Positions 7,903 to 16,930 of a stretch of DNA of 64,000 nucleotides are shown one piece after another (positions within the stretch are counted from its first letter, which is position 1; each line of letters begins with the position of its first letter). Under the pieces are notes generated by a model. It did not search any database, was not told the DNA's origin, and saw only the letters and a list, made by a program, of their open reading frames with translations. Source of the stretch: Microbulbifer celer (lineage in GTDB: Bacteria > Pseudomonadota > Gammaproteobacteria > Pseudomonadales > Cellvibrionaceae); NCBI RefSeq assembly GCF_020991125.1, contig NZ_CP087715.1:620001-684000 (forward strand), written 5' to 3'. Both the position numbers and the translations under genes were made by a program.

Positions 7903-9339
7903 ATGGGCACCACACTTTACTGGCACGATTACGAAACCTGGGGGACTGATCCGGGAGCCGACAAGCCCTCCCAGTTCGCCGGTATCCGCACCGATGAAGA
8001 CCTCAATATCGTCGGCGAGCCCCTGATGATCTACGCGAAGCCGGCGAGCGACTGCCTGCCCCAGCCGATGGCGGCGCTGGTGACCGGGCTCGCTCCGCAG
8101 AAGGCATTGGCGGAGGGGATGCCGGAAATCGACTTTATCCGCTGTATTCTCGAAGAGCTGGGTGCACCTGGTACTTGCGGGGTGGGTTACAACAGCCTGC
8201 GCTTCGACGATGAGGTCACCCGCCACACCCTGTATCGCAACCTGCTGGATCCCTACGAGCGCGAATGGCGCTCCGGCAACAGCCGCTGGGACATCATCGA
8301 TATGGTGCGCCTCACCTATGCGTTGCGCCCCGAGGGTATCCAGTGGCCACAGCGAGAAGCCGCGGATGGACAGACGGTGCCGTCTTTCCGCCTCGAAGAG
8401 CTTACTGCGGCCAACGGCATCAGCCACGAGGGCGCCCACGATGCGCTGTCGGACGTGCATGCCACCATCGATATGGCGCGTCTGATCCGCGACAGGCAGC
8501 CCAAACTCTACGAATACGTCTACAACCTGCGGCGTAAACAGGAAGTAGCGAAGCTGTTGAATCCGCGGGATCGCAAACCCCTGTTACACATCTCCGGCAA
8601 GGTTCCCGCCCAGCACGGGCACCTGACCTATGTGCAGCCCCTGGCGATGCATCCGGTAAACCGCAATGCGGTGATCTGCGCGAATCTGGCCATGGATCCG
8701 CAACCGATTCTGGACCTGGACGCGGATACCCTGCGCGAACGGCTCTACACGGCTCGCGACAAGTTGGGCGAGGGAGAGCTGCCCGCGGGGCTCAAGCTGA
8801 TTCATATGAATCGCTGCCCGGTACTGGCACCGGCGAACATGTTGAGTGACCAACGTGCCGCGGAACTGAACATCGACAAGGCTGCCTGTGAAGCCAACTG
8901 GCGGACCCTGCAGGGGCTCGACCTGACGGACAAGCTGCACCGGGTTTTCCTCGACAGCGAGTTCCCGCCGAAGGACGTGGAAGGGCGCCTCTACGACGGC
9001 TTCCTGAACGACGCGGACCGCGACCTGTGCCGCCAGCTGCACAATGGGCTCGCCAGCCGTGGGCCTGAGGCGCTGGCCGGAGAGGTCCCATTTTCCGATT
9101 CACGCCTGCCGGAACTACTCTTTCGCCTACGGGCGCGCAATTACCCGGAGACCCTGAATGATGAAGAACAGGGGCGCTGGGAGGAGTGGCGTTTCCAGCG
9201 TCTGACGGACCCGGGGTTTGGCGGCAGTATTACCCTGGAGGCCTATTTCGAGGAGATTGCGCGGTTGCGGGAAGAGTTCCCGGACCGGAGTGACCTGCTG
9301 GATCAGCTGGAAGCCTGGGGCGACGCGTTGCTGGGTTGA
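7903..9339 (+). CDS. sbcB: Exodeoxyribonuclease I
   Basis: 478 residues, the usual length. Catalytic DEDDh residues are seen: Asp9 and Glu11 in WHDYETWG, the NSLRFDDEVTRH segment, and the HDALSDVHATIDMARLI segment with the final histidine and aspartate. The C-terminal SH3-like and helical extensions of the family are present ('KLHRVFLDSEFPPKD'). It degrades single-stranded DNA 3' to 5' in recombination and mismatch repair. The gene stands alone: 210 bp from the methyltransferase gene and 134 bp from pyrB. Its ATG has only a weak ribosome site. Confidence 0.96.
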   Translation: MGTTLYWHDYETWGTDPGADKPSQFAGIRTDEDLNIVGEPLMIYAKPASDCLPQPMAALVTGLAPQKALAEGMPEIDFIRCILEELGAPGTCGVGYNSLRFDDEVTRHTLYRNLLDPYEREWRSGNSRWDIIDMVRLTYALRPEGIQWPQREAADGQTVPSFRLEELTAANGISHEGAHDALSDVHATIDMARLIRDRQPKLYEYVYNLRRKQEVAKLLNPRDRKPLLHISGKVPAQHGHLTYVQPLAMHPVNRNAVICANLAMDPQPILDLDADTLRERLYTARDKLGEGELPAGLKLIHMNRCPVLAPANMLSDQRAAELNIDKAACEANWRTLQGLDLTDKLHRVFLDSEFPPKDVEGRLYDGFLNDADRDLCRQLHNGLASRGPEALAGEVPFSDSRLPELLFRLRARNYPETLNDEEQGRWEEWRFQRLTDPGFGGSITLEAYFEEIARLREEFPDRSDLLDQLEAWGDALLG

Positions 9340-9473
9340 TTTTCTGGTGGATGTGCACCCACCAGGCGGAGGTTTTCATGTCTCTCTGTTCCAGAGACCG
9401 CCGCCCGCGTAGAATACCCGCCCGGTAAAGCAGCCGGTGATCCCGGCCGCAGTGTGCATTTAGTGGAGCAGCA

Positions 9474-10490
9474 ATGGACTTTATCGGTTCCAATATCCTT
9501 TCTGTCAGCCAGTTTGATCGCGGCGACATCGATCGTATTTTCTCTGTGGCCGACACCATGGTCCCCTACGCCCGTCGGGAAAAAATCACCCGGGTTCTTG
9601 AGGGCGCCATCCTCGGCAACATGTTTCTCGAGCCCAGCACCCGCACCCGGGTGAGCTTCGGCTGCGCGTTCAACCTGCTCGGCGGCACTGTGCGTGAGAC
9701 TGTGGGTATCTCCGCCAGCGCCCTGGCCAAGGGGGAATCCCTGTACGACACCGCGCGCGTGTTGTCGGGCTATTCCGACATCATCTGCATGCGTCACCCG
9801 CAGTCGGGCTCGGTGGCCGAGTTTGCCCAGGCCAGCCGGGTACCGGTGGTCAATGGCGGCGATGGTGCCAATGAGCACCCGACCCAGGCATTGTTGGACT
9901 TGTACACCATCCGCAAGGAACTGGAAGGCAAGGGCCGCTCTCTGGACAATTTCCGTATCGCGATGATCGGCGACCTGAAATATGGCCGTACCGTGCATTC
10001 GCTGTGCAAGCTGTTGTGTCTGTTTGAGAAGGTACAGCTGGTATTTGTTTCGCCGTCCGAGCTGGCGATGCCGGAGGCGGTGATTGAGCGCTTGCGCGAG
10101 GCGGGTCACGAGGTGACGATTTCCGATCAACTGGAGCAGTCGATCAAACATGTGGATATCGTGTACTCCACACGGATTCAGGAAGAGCGTTTTGAATCTC
10201 AGGAGGAGGCGGACCGCTACCGCGGGCGTTTCCGCCTGAACCGCGACATCTTCACACGCCATGCGGAGCCGAATACGGTGATCATGCATCCGCTGCCGCG
10301 GGATTCCCGTGCAGAGGCCAATGAGCTGGACCCGGATCTGAACGAGCACCCGAGCCTGGCGATTTTCCGTCAGACGGACAATGGCTTGCTGGTGCGGATG
10401 GCGTTGTTTGCGATGCTGCTGGGGGTGGAAGACAAGGTCGACGAATACGCGCGGCCGGTTACCTGGCAGACGCGACGCAATCAGGTCTGA
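9474..10490 (+). CDS. pyrB: Aspartate carbamoyltransferase catalytic subunit
   Basis: 338 residues. Carbamoyl-phosphate motif STRTR at 55-59 and HPTQALLDLYT near residue 137 are intact, and the C-terminal MHPLPRDSRAE aspartate-binding loop is present. It catalyses the committed step of pyrimidine synthesis. It is about 27 residues longer than the E. coli chain, mainly at the C-terminus. No pyrI regulatory gene lies next to it, nor a pyrC-like partner, so it is either an unregulated trimer or the partner is elsewhere. A bidirectional terminator follows the stop immediately. Confidence 0.95.
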   Translation: MDFIGSNILSVSQFDRGDIDRIFSVADTMVPYARREKITRVLEGAILGNMFLEPSTRTRVSFGCAFNLLGGTVRETVGISASALAKGESLYDTARVLSGYSDIICMRHPQSGSVAEFAQASRVPVVNGGDGANEHPTQALLDLYTIRKELEGKGRSLDNFRIAMIGDLKYGRTVHSLCKLLCLFEKVQLVFVSPSELAMPEAVIERLREAGHEVTISDQLEQSIKHVDIVYSTRIQEERFESQEEADRYRGRFRLNRDIFTRHAEPNTVIMHPLPRDSRAEANELDPDLNEHPSLAIFRQTDNGLLVRMALFAMLLGVEDKVDEYARPVTWQTRRNQV

Positions 10491-10492
10491 AT

Positions 10493-10523
10493 TAAAAAAA
10501 CCGGCAAAACTGCCGGTTTTTTC
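10493..10523. terminator. Bidirectional Rho-independent terminator
   Basis: ACCGGCA-AAAC-TGCCGGT flanked by a run of A on the left and T on the right; it serves both convergent genes, pyrB and the aminotransferase. Confidence 0.9.
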
Positions 10524-10541
10524 GTTTGGGAGCGGTAAAAA

Positions 10542-11816
10542 TCAGGCCGCTTCCAGCGCCTTGCGCACACTGGCCAACTTCACACACAGCACAAATACCG
10601 ACATGGCGGTATCCAGCTCTTCCAGCGGCGGGAAGCTGGGGGCAATGCGGATATTGGTGTTTTCCGGGTCCTTGCCGTAGGGGAAGGTGGCGCCGGCGGG
10701 AGTGAGTTTTACTCCGGCCTCCGCAGAGAGGCGGATCACTTCTGATGCCACGTCCGGGCGGGTATTGAAAGATACGAAGTAACCGCCTTTCGGGCTTTCC
10801 CATTCGCCCAGGTCAGAATCGGCGAAGTTCTTTTCCAGATGTTCCAGTACACAGGCAAACTTGGGGCGCAGGATTTCCGCGTGCTTCTGCATGTGTTCTT
10901 TCAGCTGGGTCAGCTCAGGGAACAGGCGCGCGTGGCGCAGCTGGTTTACCTTGTCTGGACCGATGGTCATCGCCGACATCTGCTGCTTCAGGGAGGCCAG
11001 GTTTGCCGGGCTGGCACTGACGAATGCCACACCGGCGCCGGCGTGGGTTACCTTGGAGGTGGAGGCAAACTGGATCACGGAATCCGCGGTCTCATTGCCC
11101 AGTGCCGCTTCGCGGATATTGGGCAGTTTGACCTGGTGGTCCAGGTCGTGGATCGCGTAGGCGTTGTCCCAGAAGATACGGAAGCCGGGGTTGGCGATCT
11201 TGGCCAGTTGCGCCAGCCGATCCACGGTGTCCGCATCGTAGGTGACGCCGGTGGGGTTGGAGAACTTGGGCACGCACCACAGGCCGATGACCTGGTCGTC
11301 TTCCCGGATCTTCTGTTCCAGCACATCCATATCCGGACCGGTGGCGGTCATCGGTACGGTTTCCATGGCGATACCCAGCTGCTCACAGATGGCAAAGTGG
11401 CGGTCGTAGCCGGGTACCGGGCACAGGAATTTGGGCGCACTCATGTCTTTCCAAGGCTGATTGCCGGCAAAGCCGAACAGGTAGCCGGTGAGGACCGCGT
11501 GGTACATCAGGGTCAGGGAGCTGTTGCCGCCGGCGAGTACTTCGTCGAACGGCACTTGTAGCACATCTGCACCCAGTTCACGGGCCGCGGCGATGCCGTC
11601 GAGGCCGCCGTAGTTACGGGTATCGGCACCGTCGGGAGCGCGATAGTCGCCATTCAGGATGCCATCGAGTCCGTCCGACAGGCCGAGCTGGTCCGCAGAC
11701 GGTTTGCCGCGGGTCAGGTCCAGGCTCAGGTTGTGCTGGCAGATGCGCTGGTATTGCTGCTCCAGTTCCTGTTGCCACTGTTGCAGCTGGTCGCGTTGGG
11801 CGTTGTCGATACGCAC
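10542..11816 (-). CDS. Aspartate aminotransferase-like PLP enzyme (type Ic group)
   Basis: 424 residues of a fold-type I aminotransferase. The PLP lysine sits in 'STSKVTHAGAGVAF', and 'KFSNPTGVTYD' and 'FWDNAYAIHD' are the cofactor-contact segments; 'NTNIRIAPSFPP' contains the C-terminal substrate arginine. The opening 'LSLDLTRGKPSADQLGLSDGL' is characteristic of the subgroup often annotated as aspartate aminotransferase type Ic (PF12897) and distinct from classical AspC. Aspartate and 2-oxoglutarate are the probable substrates, but this is by family only. It is convergent with pyrB. Confidence 0.85.
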   Translation of the reverse strand: MRIDNAQRDQLQQWQQELEQQYQRICQHNLSLDLTRGKPSADQLGLSDGLDGILNGDYRAPDGADTRNYGGLDGIAAARELGADVLQVPFDEVLAGGNSSLTLMYHAVLTGYLFGFAGNQPWKDMSAPKFLCPVPGYDRHFAICEQLGIAMETVPMTATGPDMDVLEQKIREDDQVIGLWCVPKFSNPTGVTYDADTVDRLAQLAKIANPGFRIFWDNAYAIHDLDHQVKLPNIREAALGNETADSVIQFASTSKVTHAGAGVAFVSASPANLASLKQQMSAMTIGPDKVNQLRHARLFPELTQLKEHMQKHAEILRPKFACVLEHLEKNFADSDLGEWESPKGGYFVSFNTRPDVASEVIRLSAEAGVKLTPAGATFPYGKDPENTNIRIAPSFPPLEELDTAMSVFVLCVKLASVRKALEAA

Positions 11817-12085
11817 GGATATTCCTCTCTTGGCGGGTTGACGTTTTGGCGGGTTACAGGCGCAAGCCTGCGAGGCAGGGAGCTTATCGCAAGCGGGCGG
11901 ATTGCGTCATGTTTTCTGACGGTTTTTCGCAGAAAAGGCCTTGAGAATGGCCATTTAGCAGAGTTTTTTGTTGCACATGAAACCGGTTGCCGGATGTGCG
12001 GGATACTCCTCAACCGTGGGATGGCCCAAGGTTATTGAATGATCCGGGGTTGCCGAATGGTCCTTGCGGTAGGAGAGAGTACGGC

Positions 12086-12970
12086 TCAGTGCTTCTGGGC
12101 CGCCAGATGGCGGAAGTCTTCTGCGTATTCCCTCAGGGTGTGTTTCAGGTGCTGGCGTTGCTCCGGGGTGGCGGAGAGAAGAAGCTCACTGGCCAGCTGG
12201 CGCGCCTGTGTCCTGAGTTGCTGGCGCATCTTCTGGTAGTCCGCAGGCCACAGGCTTTGTGGATCAATCAGCATCGTGCGCAACTGCTGCCGGTACCCTT
12301 CCGGTTTCTCCCGCAACACCTGGAGAAAAGTCTGCGCCCAGCGCTGGCGCTGGGCGTCGCGCAGTTTCGGATCGAACTGGGTAGTGGCTACGTGGCGATC
12401 GATGATCGCCTGCTGTTCATCGGTGACATCACCTAGCCAGCGGTCCGCCTGTTTGCGGAATTCCTTGATACGCTTGCGCTCGGTTTTCTCCCATTTTTTG
12501 CGGGATTCCTCCTGCTCCTTACGGATATTCTCCTCCAGTTGATCGATCTGCGCAGGATCCAGCTGAATCACCAGAGGCAGGATAAGGTCACTGAGCATCA
12601 CCACGGCATTGTGCCACAGCCCGTCCACCCGGGTTTCGGCCTGTGTCAGTAGGGTATCCAGTTCCGTTGGGGTGGGGGCGGCGTTGATATCTACCTGTCC
12701 GGCAAGCTGTTCGAAAAAATCGGCGTAGCGGGGCAGTTGTGTCTGGCGATGCCAGCGATGAAACTCGTCGATGCGCAGTTCCAACAGGTCTTCCTGCGTG
12801 CCACCGAGGTCCAGGTACTTGTTGATGTTGCGTTCCATCCACCAATCCAGGTGCCCGTAGACCAGGCGCACACTGGAGCAGCCCGATAGCATCAACAGCA
12901 GCGCCAGCGCGAGCGGCAGCATACGCGAGAAACGGAAGGTGGCAGGCTGTGGAAAGGTGGTGGCAGTCAT
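12086..12970 (-). CDS. DUF6279 family lipoprotein
   Basis: 294 residues with a lipoprotein signal (hydrophobic core LPLALALLLML, lipobox LSGC, Cys at about 30). The mature part is helical, charged and rich in Glu, Gln and Arg, with a strongly basic/acidic coiled-coil-like stretch around residues 140-175 (EENIRKEQEESRKKWEK). The segment 'YGHLDWWMERNINKYLDL' at the mature N-terminus is the hallmark of the DUF6279 family, whose function is not known to me. A second Met at residue 17 could be the true start, since it gives a more normal signal peptide. It sits 82 bp after the phosphate-binding/OmpA protein gene on the same strand. Confidence 0.75.
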   Translation of the reverse strand: MTATTFPQPATFRFSRMLPLALALLLMLSGCSSVRLVYGHLDWWMERNINKYLDLGGTQEDLLELRIDEFHRWHRQTQLPRYADFFEQLAGQVDINAAPTPTELDTLLTQAETRVDGLWHNAVVMLSDLILPLVIQLDPAQIDQLEENIRKEQEESRKKWEKTERKRIKEFRKQADRWLGDVTDEQQAIIDRHVATTQFDPKLRDAQRQRWAQTFLQVLREKPEGYRQQLRTMLIDPQSLWPADYQKMRQQLRTQARQLASELLLSATPEQRQHLKHTLREYAEDFRHLAAQKH

Positions 12971-13052
12971 GGCGATAAATATAGTTGCTGTTTGCCGCCA
13001 CCGTGTTGTGAAAAGCGTGTTGTGAAAAACGTTTTGCGAATTTTTGTGGGTA

Positions 13053-14405
13053 TCAGTTTATCCACACCTCTACGCGGCTGTTTTTCACCGGCGCCTGTTC
13101 ACTGTCTGCTGTGAGGGGGGCGAATGCGCCGAGGGCGAGGATGTTGCTGTCGCCCAGTCGGTGATCCCGCAGCAGGGATCCCTGAACCTTGAGGGCGCGA
13201 AAGCGGGAAATCAGGTCGGCGATATTGCTGTTGGCTCTGTTGTCTGAAAAGCCCACCAAGGTCAGCGAAAGGTCGCGGTTCTCTGCTTTTGCCATATAGT
13301 CCTGCAGGCGCTGGAGATCCCGCAGAGCGCGATTGTCCAGCTCGGTGCTGCCATCGGCAAAGCGAAAGGAAATGCTCAGGCGGGCGCCGTTCTCCATCAG
13401 GGCGCGATAGCCCTCCGGCGCATTGGCAAACGGGGTCATTTTCAGGGGGACCGGGGTCAGGTTGATAAAGCCGGTATCGGCAACCAGCGATTGGCCGCGT
13501 TGGGATTCTGCAAAGTGCAGAAAGTCCGCCGCGTCTGTGTGGTGAGTGGCGGGGTTGCGGTAGAGGTACAGGCGCCGGGTCAGGGGAAAGTCTTCGGTGG
13601 CAATGATGCCGGCATCCGGCACCACTGCGGCGAGCTGTCCCGCCTTGATCGCGACTTTATGCAAACCTTCTGCGTCTGCGAAAGGGACGTAGCCGATTGC
13701 ACCGGGGGTGTTCAGGACTCGCTCGCGGGTTTCGTGGTTGCCGGCGACCTCATCGGCGGGCGAGCGAGCGGGGGCATTGCTGCCGAACACTTCTTTGTCG
13801 AACGTGGCGCGGGTACCGGATTCGCGGTCCCGGTGCAGCGGCTGTATCGGCAGGTTTCTACCGCCCAGTTGTTGCCAGTTACGGATCTCGCCGCGGTAGA
13901 TACCACCGAGTTGCTCAAGGGTGAGCTGTTGGACGGGGTTGTCTTTGTGCACCGCAATCACCAGCGCGTCGAGGCCGATCACATGCTCTGCATCGGCACT
14001 GGTGAGGTTGCCAAAGCGGGACAGCATGTTCACTTCGCTGTCTTTTATGCGACGGGACGCCATGGCGATGTCGGCGGTGTCCTGGTCCAGCGCTTTGAAC
14101 CCGGTGCTGGATCCGAGAGCGATAATCGGGATTTCGACGGCAGTGCCATTCAAGTCTGCCGTGATCCAGTGGCGTTCATCACGGGTGCGCTGTCGAATAC
14201 GGGTAGCGCCGCGAGTCTCCAGCCAGGATTTGACCAGGGCGGGGGCGAGGTCGGCGCCGATGGTATTGGAGCCGGTCATCCGGAACAGGGTGACAGGGGT
14301 GTTGCTGGTTTCCATTCTCGCTGGAGCGGCATTGGTCTCCAGCCACGGCAAGGCCGTGATCACCGCCAGCAGCAGGCCACCCAGTAGCGCATGCTTGTTT
14401 TCCAT
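13053..14405 (-). CDS. PstS-like substrate-binding domain fused to OmpA-type domain
   Basis: 450 residues with a signal peptide (ending about LPWLETNAA). Residues about 38-330 resemble phosphate-type periplasmic binding proteins: 'MTGSNTIGADLAPALVKSWLE', 'LDALVIAVHKDNPVQQLTLEQLGGIYRGEI' and 'RESGTRATFDKEVF'. Residues about 345-450 are an OmpA-like peptidoglycan-binding domain ('ISFRFADGSTELDNRALRDL' with 'GFSDNR'). The combination would tether a ligand-binding lobe to the cell wall. No ABC permease or ATPase genes are nearby, so it is more likely a sensor or scavenger than a transporter component; this is inference. Confidence 0.83.
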   Translation of the reverse strand: MENKHALLGGLLLAVITALPWLETNAAPARMETSNTPVTLFRMTGSNTIGADLAPALVKSWLETRGATRIRQRTRDERHWITADLNGTAVEIPIIALGSSTGFKALDQDTADIAMASRRIKDSEVNMLSRFGNLTSADAEHVIGLDALVIAVHKDNPVQQLTLEQLGGIYRGEIRNWQQLGGRNLPIQPLHRDRESGTRATFDKEVFGSNAPARSPADEVAGNHETRERVLNTPGAIGYVPFADAEGLHKVAIKAGQLAAVVPDAGIIATEDFPLTRRLYLYRNPATHHTDAADFLHFAESQRGQSLVADTGFINLTPVPLKMTPFANAPEGYRALMENGARLSISFRFADGSTELDNRALRDLQRLQDYMAKAENRDLSLTLVGFSDNRANSNIADLISRFRALKVQGSLLRDHRLGDSNILALGAFAPLTADSEQAPVKNSRVEVWIN

Positions 14406-14836
14406 TCTTGCTTACCCCCTGTACATCCTCGTTGCAGTTTCCGGTCGGCCCGCGGGTCGTAACCGACCGTTTCAGGCGCGCGCTTTATCGCAGAAAAGTG
14501 TGACGGGGTTATTGCAAACAGGTGGTACTGGCTCAAGTTACGGCTGGGGAGTGCTGCATTCGCGGCCCGCAGGTGGAAACGTGGAGAAGGTGACGCGGAA
14601 GTACGGAGAAGGTGAAGTGATGTGCGGGCGTACAAGAAAAAAATGACGCCCCGATACATCGAGGCCAAAAAAAATTTCAAAAATGGCATGACAACGCTGT
14701 CATTTGTCTTGTAGTATCACTCCCATATTGACATTGGCGCCGTGCGCGCCGGGTCGGATCGCCCTGGGGAACAGCGTCTGCTGTGGGGAATCCGGTGAGG
14801 ACACATAACAATAGAAAATCTTAGGGGCCGGTACTG
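14406..14836. other. Intergenic region with nag promoter and operator
   Basis: A 431-bp divergent space. The part near the PstS/OmpA-like gene shows nothing I can name. The part from about 14680 holds the promoter and operator of the nag operon, described separately; the nagK start has AGGGG about 10 bases upstream. Confidence 0.6.
14688..14717 (+). promoter_or_regulatory. nag operon promoter overlapped by LacI-type operator
   Basis: ATGACA (14688-14693), 18 bases, TAGTAT (14712-14717) make a plausible sigma-70 promoter. The palindrome TGACAACGCTGTCA at 14689-14702 covers the -35 element, the position expected for a repressor. The same palindrome type stands before edd and before the GlcNAc-type receptor gene. 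Confidence 0.7.
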
Positions 14837-15787
14837 ATGGTTGCTTTGAGAGACAGCAGGGAAATTCTTTACGTTGGCGTCGACGGAGGTGGCAGCAAAT
14901 GCCGGGCCTCGATCTTCGACGCAGACCGCCGCCTGTTGGGTACCGGTGTATCCGGACCAGCAAACCCCCTTCATGGTTACGCTCAAACCATCGATTCTAT
15001 CGTGCGCTCTGCAGCCCTGGCTGTGGCGGATGCCGGCTTGCCGGCAGAAACCATGGGTCAGCTGGTGGCTGGCGTCGGTCTTGCGGGCGTCAACATGCCC
15101 CGGCTCTACAATGAAATGAGTGCCTGGGTGCACCCCTTCAAACAGATGTTTCTGACTACAGATCAGCACTCTGCCTGCCTTGGCGCCCATCGCGGCGGCG
15201 ATGGCGCGGTGATTATCGCCGGCACTGGCTCTGTGGGTTACTCCTATGTCAACGGTCGCAGTGAAATCGTTGGTGGCCACGGCTTCCCTCACGGCGATAA
15301 AGGCAGTGGTGCCTGGCTGGGGATGGAAGCGGTCAAATACCTGCTGATGGCGATGGAAGGGCTGGCGCAAGACTCGCAGCTCAAAGCCGAGCTGCAGAAG
15401 GTGCTGGATACAGAGGATCCCTACGACGTCATCGAGTTGATGGCCGGCAAGCCATCCAGTCAGTACGCCAAGTTGGCCGTGCCGGTGGTGGAGTGCGCTG
15501 AGGCGGACGATCCGGTCGCCGTCGCTATCATGCGTGATGGTGCAGCATACATCAGTGATCTTGCTGACAAGTTGATGGAAGGGAAGCCGCCGAGACTGGC
15601 CATGATTGGCGGGCTGGCGCCGCGTCTCAAGCCGTGGTTGAAGCCCCATGTGGCGGAGAGGGTTTCCGACCCGCTGGATCCGCCGGAGCTCGGCTGTGTG
15701 TACTTCGCCCAGCATTCCCTGGCGGCACAGGCCAAGAGCGGTGCCCAGTCGGCGGAAGAAGTCGATGCAAAAGCGCTCTTTGGATAA
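14837..15787 (+). CDS. nagK: N-acetylglucosamine kinase, BadF/BadG family
   Basis: 316 residues of the BadF/BcrA ATPase fold: phosphate-1 loop 'YVGVDGGGSKCRASIF' near residue 12, phosphate-2 loop 'AVIIAGTGSVGYSY' near 130, and GGHGFPHGDKGSGAWLG. It should phosphorylate cytoplasmic GlcNAc to GlcNAc-6-P, replacing PTS transport, as in Shewanella-type nag loci. First gene of a four-gene operon with the SIS deaminase, deacetylase and permease; the next gene starts 49 bp downstream. A related specificity (glucosamine kinase) is possible from sequence alone, but the neighbours favour GlcNAc. Confidence 0.88.
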   Translation: MVALRDSREILYVGVDGGGSKCRASIFDADRRLLGTGVSGPANPLHGYAQTIDSIVRSAALAVADAGLPAETMGQLVAGVGLAGVNMPRLYNEMSAWVHPFKQMFLTTDQHSACLGAHRGGDGAVIIAGTGSVGYSYVNGRSEIVGGHGFPHGDKGSGAWLGMEAVKYLLMAMEGLAQDSQLKAELQKVLDTEDPYDVIELMAGKPSSQYAKLAVPVVECAEADDPVAVAIMRDGAAYISDLADKLMEGKPPRLAMIGGLAPRLKPWLKPHVAERVSDPLDPPELGCVYFAQHSLAAQAKSGAQSAEEVDAKALFG

Positions 15788-15836
15788 GCGCGCAATACCG
15801 ATACAACATTCAGATTGACGATACGGACAGAGTTTT

Positions 15837-16889
15837 ATGAGCGCAGTGACGCCCACGGGGGCAATAGACCCGAACAAGGTGGATGCATCTATGGCGATGA
15901 CAGTGATGGAAACCGAGGCCCGTGAGGCCCCGAATCGTATTGCCGAGCAGCTCGAGAGCAATGCCGGCATCATGGCTGCGCTGGGTGAGCGCCTGCGCGC
16001 AAAGCCGCCGCGCTTCGTGATGATCGTAGGGCGAGGCTCTTCCGATCACGCTGGTGTTTTCGCCAAGTACCTGATTGAAATCGAGACCGGTACTCCGACT
16101 TTTGCCGCGGCGCCGTCGGTTTCCAGTGTGTACGGCAAAAAACTGAAGCTGGAAGACGCGCTGGTCATCGTTATTTCCCAGTCTGGTCGCAGCCCGGACA
16201 TCCTGGCCCAGGCACAGATGGCCAAGGACGCCGGTGCCTACACCGTAGCGCTGGTGAATGATGAGTCTGCACCGATCAAAGATATCGTCGACCAGATGGT
16301 GCCGCTGAAAGCGGGGCCGGAGATGGCCGTCGCCGCGACCAAAAGTTATCTCGCGACGCTCTCCGCCGTGCTGCAGCTGGTGGCCAACTGGACCGAAAAC
16401 GCGGAACTGAAAAGCGCGGTAGAAGCACTGCCCGAAACCCTCAGTGAAGCGGTTAATTCCGACGTGCAACTACGGCCGGAAGATGTGGCCGCAGTGAAGA
16501 ATCTGGTGGTGCTGGGGCGCGGTCCCGGTTACGGCATCACCCGCGAGTTGGCGTTGAAGATGAAAGAGGTCTGCAACATTCATGCGGAGTCTTTCTCCAG
16601 CGCGGAATTCCTGCACGGCCCGGTCACGCTGGTGGAGCAGAAGCTTACCGTGGTCAATGTGCCGATCGAAGATGAATCCTATCAGGCGCACAGTGAACAG
16701 ATCGCCGACATCATCCGTCGCGGCGGTACCCTGATCAACCTGCATGTGCCGAGCAAGGGCGTGCATCCACGCGTGGCACCGCTGGCGTTGCTGCAGCGTT
16801 TTTATATCGACGTGGCCCATGTGGCAGTAAGCCGGGGGATCAATCCGGACGAGCCGGCAGGACTTAAGAAAGTCACCCAGACTGTCTGA
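15837..16889 (+). CDS. nagB-II: Glucosamine-6-phosphate deaminase, SIS-domain type (NagB-II)
   Basis: 350 residues with two SIS domains, similar to the isomerase half of GlmS but without the glutaminase domain. First SIS: 'FVMIVGRGSSDHAGVFAKYLIE' near 60 and 'VIVISQSGRSPDILAQAQMAK' near 110; second SIS from about residue 215 ('LVVLGRGPGYGITRELALK'). The 'AESFSSAEFLHGP' segment is typical. It converts glucosamine-6-P to fructose-6-P and ammonia, unrelated in fold to classical NagB. It sits between nagK and nagA, which supports this assignment over a generic sugar isomerase. Confidence 0.9.
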   Translation: MSAVTPTGAIDPNKVDASMAMTVMETEAREAPNRIAEQLESNAGIMAALGERLRAKPPRFVMIVGRGSSDHAGVFAKYLIEIETGTPTFAAAPSVSSVYGKKLKLEDALVIVISQSGRSPDILAQAQMAKDAGAYTVALVNDESAPIKDIVDQMVPLKAGPEMAVAATKSYLATLSAVLQLVANWTENAELKSAVEALPETLSEAVNSDVQLRPEDVAAVKNLVVLGRGPGYGITRELALKMKEVCNIHAESFSSAEFLHGPVTLVEQKLTVVNVPIEDESYQAHSEQIADIIRRGGTLINLHVPSKGVHPRVAPLALLQRFYIDVAHVAVSRGINPDEPAGLKKVTQTV

Positions 16890-16930
16890 GTGTTTGATTG
16901 AGGCTTTTTGATTGAGATTGGAGTAGTCCA

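Noticed and set aside
14710..14724. HexR-like box in the nag promoter
   Set aside because: Only 12 of 15 positions fit the recalled consensus and the right half-site is poor. A similar 12/15 match near 29361 before the receptor gene was also dropped.
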